64,000 nucleotides of DNA from Simplicispira lacusdiani (GTDB taxonomy: Bacteria; Pseudomonadota; Gammaproteobacteria; Burkholderiales; Burkholderiaceae_C), in assembly GCF_003604195.1 (NCBI RefSeq), contig NZ_QXGR01000005.1, positions 124,001 to 188,000 on the forward strand, written 5' to 3'. The notes beneath the pieces are model-generated. The model was not told the origin of the DNA and searched no databases. It saw nothing but the letters and a program-made list of their open reading frames with translations. Each line of letters begins with the position of its first letter. The first letter of the stretch is position 1. The translations under genes and the position numbers were made by a program. Positions 57,372 to 64,000 of the stretch are shown here, piece by piece.

Positions 57372-59249
57372 TCAGAGGGGTTTGATGCTGCCGGGCACGA
57401 CGCGGGCGTCGAACTCGCGCACCATGGTCTGCACGAACGGGTCGTTCATGACGATGTCCTGCGCCCGCTGCTGGCGGGCATTCTCGATGGCGGCGTTGCG
57501 GCGCGCCGGGCTGTCGATGACCACGCCCAGCTCCACGCTGATCTGCTGCGCGAGGCCGGCGGCCGCCAGCGCGCCGCGCAGGCGCTCGCGCGTGCTGGCC
57601 TGGTTAAGCGATTCGCGCTCCACGCGCAGCAGCCAGTGCTCGCCGTCGCGCGCCACCAGCTGCGACTGCAGCGCCAGCTCGCGCACCAGGGCGGTGATGG
57701 CCTCGCTGGCGATAAGCTGGCGCACGGCGGCATGCCACACCTCGCCCTCTTCGGTGGGCGTGAAACGCGCCGCCGCCGCGCGGCCGGCATCGGGGGCCTG
57801 CGGCTGCAGGCGCGCGCCGGGCTCGGGCGACTGGCGCACGGGGATGGCCACCACCGCCGGGGGCGGCTCGGCACGGGGGGGCATGGGAACGGCGGCGGCC
57901 AGGCCTTCGGACGTGCGAACGGGCAGCGCCTGCGTGGGGCGCGCCAGGGGCGTGGCGTCGTGCGAAACCGTCTCGATTGCTATCGATTCAGTAGCTTCTG
58001 GCGCAATATCGGCGGGCGCTGGAGCCGTTTTTTCTTCAAATGCACCAAACCCGGCAGGCGCCACGGCCGGTGCTGCGGCAGGCACCGCTGGCAGTGCCGC
58101 CGCGGGCGTTTCAGGCCGCGTCAGTGTTTTTTTTTCCGCCGTGCCGCTGTCGGGCTTGAAGGCCAGCAGGCGCAGCAGCACCATGGTGAGCGCCGCGTAT
58201 TCATCGGGTGCCAGGCCCAGCTCGCCGCGCCCGTGCAAACACAGGCTGTAGAGCAGCTGGGTTTCGTCTGGCGGCATCCGCGATGCCAGGCGCGCGGTTT
58301 CGGTCGCGTCGGGGTCGCTGGCGTCGCCACCCATGCCGGGCACGGCCTGCAGCACGGCCATGCGCTGCAGCACGGCCGACATGTCCTCCAGCGTGGAGGC
58401 GGCGGAGAGGCCGTTGAGGCGCAGCACGTCCACGGTCTCGACCACGGTGCGGCCGTCGTTGTTCGCCAGCGCGTCGATGAGGCGGAACACATAGGTGCGG
58501 TCCACGCTGCCGAGCATCTGGCGCACGGCGGCCTCCTCGATGCGGCCGCTGCCGAAAGCGATGGCCTGGTCGGTGAGCGACAGCGCGTCGCGCATGGAGC
58601 CGCGCGCGGCGCGCGCCAGCAGGCGCAGCGCCGGGGGTTCGGCGGCCACGTTCTCGGTGGCCAGCACCTGGGCGAGGTGTTCCAGCACCGTTTCGGGCGC
58701 CATGGGCCGCAGGTTGAACTGCAGGCAGCGCGAGAGCACGGTGACCGGCACCTTCTGCGGATCGGTCGTGGCGAGCACGAACTTGAGGTATTCGGGGGGT
58801 TCTTCCAGCGTCTTGAGCATGGCGTTGAACGCCGTGTTCGTGAGCATGTGCACTTCGTCGATCATGAAGACCTTGAAGCGCCCCTGCACCGGCTTGTAGA
58901 CCGCCTGCTCCAGCAGGCCCTGCACCTCGTCCACGCCCCGGTTGGAGGCGGCGTCGAGCTCGGTGTAGTCGGGGAAACGCCCGCTGTCGATGTCCTGACA
59001 GGCCGGGCACACGCCGCAGGGCGTGGCGGTGATGCCGCCCTGCCCGTCGGCCCCCTGGCAGTTGAGCGACTTGGCCAGAATGCGCGAGACCGTGGTCTTG
59101 CCCACGCCGCGCGTGCCCGTGAACAGGTAGGCATGGTGCAGCCGCTGCTGCGTCAGCGCATTGGTGAGGGCCTGCACCACATGCTCCTGCCCCACCATTT
59201 CGGTGAAGTTGCGGGGGCGGTATTTGCGGGCCAGCACGAGATAGGACAT
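57372..59249 (-). CDS. dnaX: DNA polymerase III subunit tau/gamma DnaX
   Basis: 625 residues. AAA+ clamp-loader ATPase: GTRGVGKTT Walker A near residue 45, the zinc Cys cluster CGVCPACQ near residue 75, DEVHML Walker B near 126, and the SRC motif near 169. After the domain III end, at codons 372-375, the coding strand has nine consecutive A. Beyond it is a Pro/Ala-rich linker and the tau-specific C-terminal domain that binds the polymerase. Slippage at the A9 tract would create a gamma-like protein of about 375-379 residues. The linker also contains an in-frame copy of the dispersed repeat (57977-58041). Confidence 0.97.
   Translation of the reverse strand: MSYLVLARKYRPRNFTEMVGQEHVVQALTNALTQQRLHHAYLFTGTRGVGKTTVSRILAKSLNCQGADGQGGITATPCGVCPACQDIDSGRFPDYTELDAASNRGVDEVQGLLEQAVYKPVQGRFKVFMIDEVHMLTNTAFNAMLKTLEEPPEYLKFVLATTDPQKVPVTVLSRCLQFNLRPMAPETVLEHLAQVLATENVAAEPPALRLLARAARGSMRDALSLTDQAIAFGSGRIEEAAVRQMLGSVDRTYVFRLIDALANNDGRTVVETVDVLRLNGLSAASTLEDMSAVLQRMAVLQAVPGMGGDASDPDATETARLASRMPPDETQLLYSLCLHGRGELGLAPDEYAALTMVLLRLLAFKPDSGTAEKKTLTRPETPAAALPAVPAAAPAVAPAGFGAFEEKTAPAPADIAPEATESIAIETVSHDATPLARPTQALPVRTSEGLAAAVPMPPRAEPPPAVVAIPVRQSPEPGARLQPQAPDAGRAAAARFTPTEEGEVWHAAVRQLIASEAITALVRELALQSQLVARDGEHWLLRVERESLNQASTRERLRGALAAAGLAQQISVELGVVIDSPARRNAAIENARQQRAQDIVMNDPFVQTMVREFDARVVPGSIKPL
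57977..58041. repeat. Dispersed stem-loop repeat inside dnaX, copy J
   Basis: TTGCTATCGATTCAGTAGCTTCTGGCGC ... GGGCGCTGGAGCC: the outer GCTATNGATTCAGTAGCT block of copy F and the following GGCGC/GCGC inner arms recur here within the tau linker, in frame, encoding Ala/Pro/Glu/Thr-rich residues. The other copies in this window lie outside genes apart from copy F, which touches the end of a small gene. Confidence 0.6.
58127..58135 (-). promoter_or_regulatory. A9 slippery tract in dnaX
   Basis: Nine A on the coding strand, read GAA AAA AAA ACA. One extra A or a -1 ribosomal slip leads to TGA five codons after the run; loss of one A leads to TGA right after the His codon. It is placed at the junction of the ATPase body and the tau linker, as in organisms that make gamma by frameshift or transcript slippage. 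Confidence 0.6.
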
Positions 59250-59349
59250 GGGGAGCGATTCTATGTGGATGTCGATAGGCCCACGGTCCGCATAAGCGGG
59301 GCTTCAGAAAGGGCCGCCACCATGGGGCCCAACCGTTCTGGAGGATTCC

Positions 59350-59907
59350 ATGCCCACACCCGCCACCACCCCTGCCGCGCGCTACGCCGGCGCATCCATC
59401 GCCCTGCACTGGCTCATGGCCGTGCTGCTCGCTGCCACGGTGGCCACGATCGAGATGAAGGGGCTCTACCCCAAGGGCAGCGCCCTGCGCGATCTGCTCA
59501 AGACCGCGCACTTCATGCTCGGCCTGTCGGTCTTTGCCCTGGTCTGGGTGCGCCTGCTGGCGCGCTCCCTGTCGTCCACGCCGCCCATCCTGCCCGCGCC
59601 GCCCGCCTGGCAGGCGCGGCTGGGCCACCTGGTGCACGGCGCGCTCTATGTGCTGATGATCGGCCTGCCCCTGCTCGGCTGGCTGGCGCTCAGCGCCAAG
59701 GGCAAACCCGTGCCCCTGCTCTGGGGCCTGGAATTGCCGCAATTGATCACCGAAAGCAAGGAAACCTCGCACCGGCTCAAGGACATGCACGAAGCCCTGG
59801 CCACGGCAGGCTACGCGCTCGTCGGCCTGCATGCGGCGGCGGCCCTGGTGCACCACCACCTGGTGCGCGACAACACACTGCGCCGCATGCTGCCCGGTAG
59901 CCGCTGA
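59350..59907 (+). CDS. Cytochrome b561-family protein
   Basis: 185 residues, four transmembrane helices with haem-ligand His residues at the expected places (ALHWLMAVLLAATVA, KTAHFMLGLSVFALVWVRLL, HLVHGALYVLMIGLPLLGWLAL and LHAAAALVHHHLVRDNTLRRML). The C-terminal phrase VHHHLVRDNTLRRMLP is typical of the bacterial YodB/CybB branch. It shuttles electrons in the inner membrane. It is divergent from dnaX. Confidence 0.9.
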   Translation: MPTPATTPAARYAGASIALHWLMAVLLAATVATIEMKGLYPKGSALRDLLKTAHFMLGLSVFALVWVRLLARSLSSTPPILPAPPAWQARLGHLVHGALYVLMIGLPLLGWLALSAKGKPVPLLWGLELPQLITESKETSHRLKDMHEALATAGYALVGLHAAAALVHHHLVRDNTLRRMLPGSR

Positions 59908-59954
59908 GGCGCCCTATCGCACGACGCCACGCCACGGCGCGGGATCGCATCGCT

Positions 59955-59960
59955 TACAAT
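59955..59960 (+). promoter_or_regulatory. Candidate -10 box of ffs
   Basis: TACAAT, about 8 nt before the 5' end of the SRP RNA. The -35 region is not obvious. Confidence 0.5.
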
Positions 59961-59967
59961 ACGAATT

Positions 59968-60061
59968 GACGGGCCTCCCCGCATGGTGAAGCGGCCAACC
60001 GGGTCAGGTGGGGAACCAAGCAGCCCTAACTGTGGAGCCAGTGCCGGGGGTAAGGCTCGTC
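59968..60061 (+). ncRNA. ffs: Signal recognition particle RNA (4.5S), small bacterial type
   Basis: About 94 nt. The Ffh-binding hairpin is unmistakable: GGTCAGGTGGGGAACCAAGCAGCC, which I shorten here to the GGTCAGG / GGAA tetraloop / AAGCAGCC elements. The 5' arm GACGGGCCT pairs with AGGCTCGTC at the 3' end (one G-U pair). The gene lies between cytochrome b561 and the transpeptidase genes. It targets membrane proteins together with Ffh. Confidence 0.93.
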
Positions 60062-60121
60062 AACTTCTTCTTTCGCGCGGCCTTCGGCGGCGCCCCCCAC
60101 GACGAACGCGCTCCCCGCACC

Positions 60122-61690
60122 ATGCGTTCCTCCCCCACTCCCATCGCCCACCCGCCCCGCTGGCTCGCGGCACTGTGGCTTTCCTGGCTGTGCCAGGCCG
60201 CCCTGGCCGGCGCCTTCGTCGATGCCGGGCGTCCCACGCCTGCGGCATGGCAGGCCACCGAAGTGCTGGCCGATGCCGAAGCCGAAGGCCTGCGGCCCCA
60301 GGATTACGACGCCATGCCGCTGGCACGGGCCGTGGCCGCCGCGGCCCAGGGGCCGGCCCTGGACGGCGCCCAGTCCGCGCGGCTCGATGCCGCGCTGACC
60401 ACCGCCCTGCACCGCTACCTGGCCGACCTGCACACAGGCCGCGTCGATCCGCGCCAGATCCAGGCGGACTTCACGGCCAGCCCGCCCCAACCCTTCGACC
60501 CCGATGCCGCCCTCCAGGCCGCGCTGGCCGCTCCGCGCCTGGCCGACGCACTGCGCGCGGCCGCGCCGCGCGTGCCGCTCTATGCCAGCCTGCGCACGGC
60601 GCTGGCCCAGTACCGCGCGCTGGCCGACCACCCAGCCTGGGCGGCGCCCCTGCCCCCGCTGCCCAACAACCGCAAACTCGAACCCGGTCAGGCCTGGGCC
60701 GGCCTGCCACAGCTCACCCAGCGGCTCGTGGCGCTGAGTGACCTGCCCGAAGGCACCCAGCCCGCGCCGGTCTACGACGAGGTGCTGCAAGGCGGCGTCA
60801 AGGCCTTCCAGCAGCGCCACGCGCTGGCGGCCGATGGCGTGGTAGGCAAGGGCACGCTGGCGCAGCTGGAAGTGGCGCCGGCCCAGCGCGCGCGGCAGAT
60901 CACGCTGGCCATGGAGCACCTTCGCTGGACGCCGCTGCAGCAGGCCCCACGCATGGTCGCGGTCAACCTGCCCGAGTTCGTGCTGCGCGCCTACGAGGTG
61001 CGCGATGGGTCGCCCGCCGTGTCGCTGTCGATGAAGGTGATCGTCGGCAAGTCCCTGAAAACCCACACGCCGCTGTTCGACGAACCCATGCGTTTCATCG
61101 AATTCAGCCCCTATTGGAATGTGCCGCCGTCGATCGCGCGCGAGGAAACCGTGCCCCGCCTGCGCCGCGACAGCGCCTATTTCACGCAGCAGGGCTTTGA
61201 ATTCGTCGATGGCAGCGGCCAGGCCGCCGCCACCCTCTCCGACGAACACCTGAACGCCGTGCTGAGCGGCCAGATGCGCCTGCGCCAGCGGCCCGGCCCG
61301 CGCAATGCGCTGGGCGACATCAAGTTCGTGTTCCCGAACCACGACAACATCTACCTGCACCACACGCCCAGCCCCCAGCTCTTCGCGCGCGAGCGGCGCG
61401 ATTTCAGCCATGGCTGCATCCGCGTGGAGGACCCCGTGGCGCTGGCCCGCTTCGTGTTGCAGGACGACCCTGCCTGGACGCCCGAACGCATCCGCGAGGC
61501 CATGGGCCGGGGCCAGTCGCACACCGTGCGCCTGCCACGGCCCGTGCCCGTGGTGCTGGCCTACAGCACCACCGTCGTCAAGGACGGACGGCCGCACTTC
61601 TTTGCCGACCTCTATGGTCTCGACCTGCGGCTTGAGCAGGCCCTGCGCCGCAACGCCTTGGCCCGGCAAGCCCCGCGCCAGGCACAATGA
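60122..61690 (+). CDS. L,D-transpeptidase (YcbB/LdtD type)
   Basis: 522 residues: signal peptide about 1-29; a YcbB N-terminal domain; a peptidoglycan-binding helix bundle (VLQGGVKAFQQRHALAADGVVGKGTLAQL near residue 225); and the YkuD catalytic domain with HHTP near residue 414 and the SHGCIRVEDP motif (catalytic Cys) near residue 430. It makes 3-3 crosslinks in peptidoglycan or attaches lipoproteins. I chose the ATG at 60122; the longer frame from 60008 lies in the SRP RNA gene. Confidence 0.93.
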   Translation: MRSSPTPIAHPPRWLAALWLSWLCQAALAGAFVDAGRPTPAAWQATEVLADAEAEGLRPQDYDAMPLARAVAAAAQGPALDGAQSARLDAALTTALHRYLADLHTGRVDPRQIQADFTASPPQPFDPDAALQAALAAPRLADALRAAAPRVPLYASLRTALAQYRALADHPAWAAPLPPLPNNRKLEPGQAWAGLPQLTQRLVALSDLPEGTQPAPVYDEVLQGGVKAFQQRHALAADGVVGKGTLAQLEVAPAQRARQITLAMEHLRWTPLQQAPRMVAVNLPEFVLRAYEVRDGSPAVSLSMKVIVGKSLKTHTPLFDEPMRFIEFSPYWNVPPSIAREETVPRLRRDSAYFTQQGFEFVDGSGQAAATLSDEHLNAVLSGQMRLRQRPGPRNALGDIKFVFPNHDNIYLHHTPSPQLFARERRDFSHGCIRVEDPVALARFVLQDDPAWTPERIREAMGRGQSHTVRLPRPVPVVLAYSTTVVKDGRPHFFADLYGLDLRLEQALRRNALARQAPRQAQ

Positions 61691-61699
61691 CCCCAACCC

Positions 61700-62257
61700 A
61701 TGTCCGCCACGCCCCCACCCTACCGCCGCCGCTTCCTGAGCCAATGCACCCAGTGGCTCGTGGCCGGCTCCGTCCTGAAGCAGGCCACGCCCTCGCTGGC
61801 GGCCGTGGCCGGCGCGCGCAGCCTGGCGCTGGAGCACACCCACACCCGTGAGCAGATCGCGCTGGTGTATGCCCTGGGCGATGACTTCCTCACGCCAGCG
61901 CTGGGCAGCCTCAACCACTTCCTGCGCGACCACTACAGCGGCGAGGTGGGCCAGATGGACCCGCAACTGTTCCACCTGCTGCACCAGGTACGGCAGGAGC
62001 TGGGCGCGCGCCAGCCCTTCCAGGTGATTTCCGGCTACCGCAGCCCCGCCACCAACGCCATGCTGCGCGGCGCGCGCGAGGGCGGCGTGGCCCGGCACAG
62101 CCTGCACATGGACGGCAAGGCGCTCGATGTGCGCCTGCCTGGCGTGCCCCTGGCCGACCTGCGCGATGCCGCGCGGTCGCTGCGCCGGGGCGGGGTGGGT
62201 TTCTATCCGCGCGAGCAGTTCGTGCACATCGACACGGGCCGCGTGCGCCACTGGTAG
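61700..62257 (+). CDS. YcbK/DUF882-type peptidase (M15-like, exported)
   Basis: 185 residues. YRRRFLSQCTQWLVAG is a twin-arginine-type signal. The peptidase M15A/DUF882 core shows as VISGYRSPATNAMLRG near residue 111, HSLHMDGKALDVRLPG near residue 133 and the metal ligand HID near the end. In enterobacteria ycbB and ycbK are neighbours, matching the arrangement here. It probably acts on murein in the periplasm. 10 nt after the transpeptidase gene. Confidence 0.9.
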   Translation: MSATPPPYRRRFLSQCTQWLVAGSVLKQATPSLAAVAGARSLALEHTHTREQIALVYALGDDFLTPALGSLNHFLRDHYSGEVGQMDPQLFHLLHQVRQELGARQPFQVISGYRSPATNAMLRGAREGGVARHSLHMDGKALDVRLPGVPLADLRDAARSLRRGGVGFYPREQFVHIDTGRVRHW

Positions 62258-62270
62258 GCGCGGGCGCGGT

Positions 62271-62960
62271 TCAGTGGCGCTTGTGCTTCTTGTGCGGCGC
62301 GGGGTGCGCCGCGTCGGCGGGCGCGCTTTGATTCTTGCCCTTGCTGCCCAGGCGCGATTCCTTGCCCTGGATGAGGCGGGTGATGTTCTCCTTGTGGCGC
62401 CAGATCAGCAGCGCAGACATCACCACGATGGCCGCGACGATGGCACGCTCGGAATACCAGAGCGGCCCGGCGGCCAGCACATAAATGACCGGAGCCGACA
62501 CCGCCGCCGACAGCGAAGCCAGCGACGAGTAGCGCGACACCGCCGCCACCAGCAGCCAGACCAGCGCCACCACCAGCCCCAGCCAGCCGCTGATGCCCAC
62601 GAGCACGCCCAGCGCGGTGGCCACGCCTTTGCCGCCCACGAAACGGAAGAACACCGGCCACAGGTGGCCCAGGAAGGCCGCCAGCCCCGCCAGCGCCACG
62701 GTGCCCTCGCCCAGGCCGTAGGGCTCGCCGAACCAGCGCACCAACACCACGGGCACCCAGCCCTTGACGGCATCGAGCAGCAGCGTGACCACGGCCGCCG
62801 CCTTGCTGCCCGAGCGCAGCACGTTGGTGGCGCCCGGGTTCTTGCTGCCGTAGGTGCGCGGGTCGTTCAGGCCCATGGCGCTGGAGACGATGACGGCGAA
62901 CGACAACGAGCCCAGCAGGTAGGACGCCAGCACGGCGAGGACGGAATAGACGACGGGCAC
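62271..62960 (-). CDS. plsY: Glycerol-3-phosphate acyltransferase PlsY
   Basis: 229 residues, five helices. The motif GSKNPGATNVLR near residue 38 and FRFVGGKGVATALGVL near residue 107 are the PlsY catalytic motifs. It transfers acyl from acyl-phosphate to glycerol 3-phosphate in the inner membrane. The start is GTG with AGGAGAG 6-7 nt upstream, not the upstream frame. A Lys/His-rich tail is extra. Confidence 0.93.
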   Translation of the reverse strand: MPVVYSVLAVLASYLLGSLSFAVIVSSAMGLNDPRTYGSKNPGATNVLRSGSKAAAVVTLLLDAVKGWVPVVLVRWFGEPYGLGEGTVALAGLAAFLGHLWPVFFRFVGGKGVATALGVLVGISGWLGLVVALVWLLVAAVSRYSSLASLSAAVSAPVIYVLAAGPLWYSERAIVAAIVVMSALLIWRHKENITRLIQGKESRLGSKGKNQSAPADAAHPAPHKKHKRH

Positions 62961-63050
62961 GAAACACTCTCCTGAATACTGCGGTGCGCCGCGCGGACGC
63001 GGCACGGGGATGGCGCCGCTGGTGGCGCGGCGCCCATTCTGCCAGCCCGG

Positions 63051-63557
63051 CTATTCCTGCAGCAGCGCGCACTGCACGGGCTGGGCGCCCAGCAGGCGCA
63101 CGCAGGCCCGCGGGTCGATCTGCACCAGGTAGCCCCGGCGCCCGCCGTTGATGGCGATGCGCGGCAAGGCCAGGATGCTTTCCTCGATATAGACCGGCAT
63201 GTCGCGCCGCGTGCCGAACGGCGAGGTGCCGCCCACCAGGTAGCCGCTGTGGCGATGGGCCACCTCGGGCGTGCAGGGCTCGACCGACTTGGCGCCGATC
63301 TGGCGCGCCAGGTTCTTGGTCGAGACCTTGCGGTCGCCGTGCATGAGCACGATGAGCGGCTTGGCGTCCTGGTCCTGCATCACCAGGGTCTTGACCACCT
63401 GGTGCTCGTCCAGCCCGAGCTGGCGCGCGGATTCTGCCGTGCCGCCGTGCTCCACGTACTCGTAGGGGTGGCCGGTGAACTCCACCTGGTGCGCCTTGAG
63501 CATCTGCGTGGCGGGGGTTTCGCTCACATGCGCGGTCTTGCCTTCTTTCTTGGCCAT
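63051..63557 (-). CDS. ybaK: Cys-tRNA(Pro) deacylase YbaK
   Basis: 168 residues. Typical of the YbaK/EbsC family: PATQMLKAHQVEFTGHPYEYVEHGGTAESARQLGLDEHQVVKTLVMQ opens it, and GDRKVSTKNLARQIGAKSVEPCTPEVAHRHSGYLVGGTSPFGTRR holds the conserved Lys (KVSTKNLA) and the GGTSPFG loop. It removes Cys wrongly charged to tRNA-Pro. Located alone on the minus strand. Confidence 0.95.
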   Translation of the reverse strand: MAKKEGKTAHVSETPATQMLKAHQVEFTGHPYEYVEHGGTAESARQLGLDEHQVVKTLVMQDQDAKPLIVLMHGDRKVSTKNLARQIGAKSVEPCTPEVAHRHSGYLVGGTSPFGTRRDMPVYIEESILALPRIAINGGRRGYLVQIDPRACVRLLGAQPVQCALLQE

Positions 63558-63625
63558 TTTTACTATTATTTTGATAGCTTATAGCGCTTTACCAGCAAGC
63601 GCTATGGGCGGATTTTGCCTCAAAA
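63558..63625. repeat. Dispersed intergenic stem-loop repeat, copy K
   Basis: TTTTACTATTATTTTGATAGCTTATAGCGCTTTACCAGC-type order: ATAGCT, GCGCTT / AAGCGC arms and a downstream ATGGGCGG, immediately before the ybaK start on the minus strand. Confidence 0.82.
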
Positions 63626-63628
63626 CTG

Positions 63629-64000
63629 TCACAAGGCCGGGTCGCCCAGCTCCCAGCGGATGGCGTCGATCCGTGCCAGCAGCTCGGGCGCAAGCGGCGT
63701 GCCCCAGGCGTCCAGGTCTTCGTCGAGCTGCGCCAGCGAGGTCACGCCGATGATGGTGCTGGCCACCTGCCACTTGGTGTAGCAAAAAGCCAGCGCCATC
63801 TGCGTGGGCGTGAGGCCGTGCTCGCGCGCGAGCTGGTTGTAGCGGCGCGCGGCGGCCAACGCCTCGGGCCGGCCCCAGCGCTGCTTGCGCACCGATTCGT
63901 AGCGCGCCATGCGCGCGCCCTGCGGCGCATCCGCGCCGGTGGTGCCGCTCTGGTCGAACTTGCCCGTCAGCAGGCCAAAGGCCAGCGGCGAATAGGCCAG
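63629..64000 (-). CDS. Aldo/keto reductase (5' part beyond the window)
   Basis: The last 124 or so residues of a longer protein that enters from base 64000 on the minus strand (LAYSPLAFGLLTGKFD is its first visible part). It has the AKR C-terminal phrases YSPLAFGLLTGKF and STIIGVTSLAQLDEDLDAWGTPL, close to Tas-type reductases. NADPH-dependent carbonyl reduction is expected; the catalytic residues are outside. Confidence 0.88.
   Translation of the reverse strand: MAYSPLAFGLLTGKFDQSGTTGADAPQGARMARYESVRKQRWGRPEALAAARRYNQLAREHGLTPTQMALAFCYTKWQVASTIIGVTSLAQLDEDLDAWGTPLAPELLARIDAIRWELGDPAL

Noticed and set aside
56403-59900. An open frame of 1165 codons on the plus strand across recR-ybaB-dnaX
   Set aside because: It is antisense to three well-supported genes, with low-complexity His/Arg/Gly-rich translation typical of a shadow frame in high-GC DNA.
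60008-60121. Extended N-terminus of the transpeptidase from 60008
   Set aside because: This stretch is the SRP RNA; the signal peptide begins at 60122.

Overview
The window is about 64 kb of high-GC, densely packed chromosome from a betaproteobacterium of the order Burkholderiales, most likely family Comamonadaceae (Acidovorax/Comamonas-like). The evidence is the gene order (dnaX-ybaB-recR; folC-SPOR-cvpA-purF-metZ-gltX), a phasin gene, a TadA-haloalkane dehalogenase fusion, TRAP and LivK-type binding proteins, and a dispersed intergenic stem-loop repeat that I associate with this family. I see no phage, IS element, plasmid or CRISPR signature, so this is core chromosome with some lineage-specific islets.

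Layout. 1-2798: the end of a TRAP transporter operon (dctP partial, dctQ, dctM), then crcB. 2980-6207: a LOG-family protein, converging on an outer-membrane Slam-like barrel plus a FecR-domain protein. 6294-11000 (minus strand): rmuC, a 2-hydroxyacid dehydrogenase, a Na+/H+ antiporter and a thioesterase. 11045-14018: phasin, a candidate small RNA, a Fur-boxed iron-binding protein and an SDR dehydrogenase. 14138-17029: a MASE3-PAS-PAS-GGDEF-EAL protein. 17182-17950: two identical tandem copies of a tRNA-Ala/Glu/Asp cluster next to gltX. 17961-24819: gltX, metZ, purF, cvpA, SPOR protein and folC, all on the minus strand. 24867-27861: YffB-like protein, glycine-zipper protein, ppnP, argG. 27979-29467: an ECF41 sigma factor with a textbook promoter and its partner gene. 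29551-37501: murB, yajQ, an aspartic protease, a degenerate HD-GYP protein, an LD-carboxypeptidase, tadA-dehalogenase, a small membrane protein, paiB and a LivK-type binding protein. 37678-42614: a DUF2889 protein, two tandem exported PilJ/NarX-type sensor domains under FNR-like promoters, moaA, mobA and a thioredoxin. 42623-50671: MAPEG, cytochrome c4, a membrane protein, an AMP-ligase-like enzyme and an RND efflux pair. 50811-56313: rnhA, a methyltransferase, gloB, mltD, a DUF3096 protein, an ABC binding protein and a second MAPEG. 56382-59249: recR, ybaB, dnaX. 59350-64000: cytochrome b561, the SRP RNA gene ffs, a YcbB-type L,D-transpeptidase, a YcbK-type peptidase, plsY, ybaK and a partial aldo/keto reductase.

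The strongest second-look signals are: (i) twin soluble periplasmic PilJ/NarX-like proteins without output domains, each preceded by a matching FNR-like box exactly 22 nt from a -10 element and lying beside molybdenum-cofactor genes; (ii) an A9 slippery tract in dnaX at the start of the tau linker, where slippage in either direction stops within a few codons; (iii) a copy of the dispersed repeat domesticated inside the dnaX linker; (iv) an ECF41 sigma factor whose promoter is TGTCACA-N16-CGTC almost touching the start codon; (v) a candidate sRNA unit after the phasin gene; (vi) the TadA-dehalogenase fusion; and (vii) a Slam-like barrel paired with a FecR protein. All functional calls come from reading the sequence. 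No database search was run.
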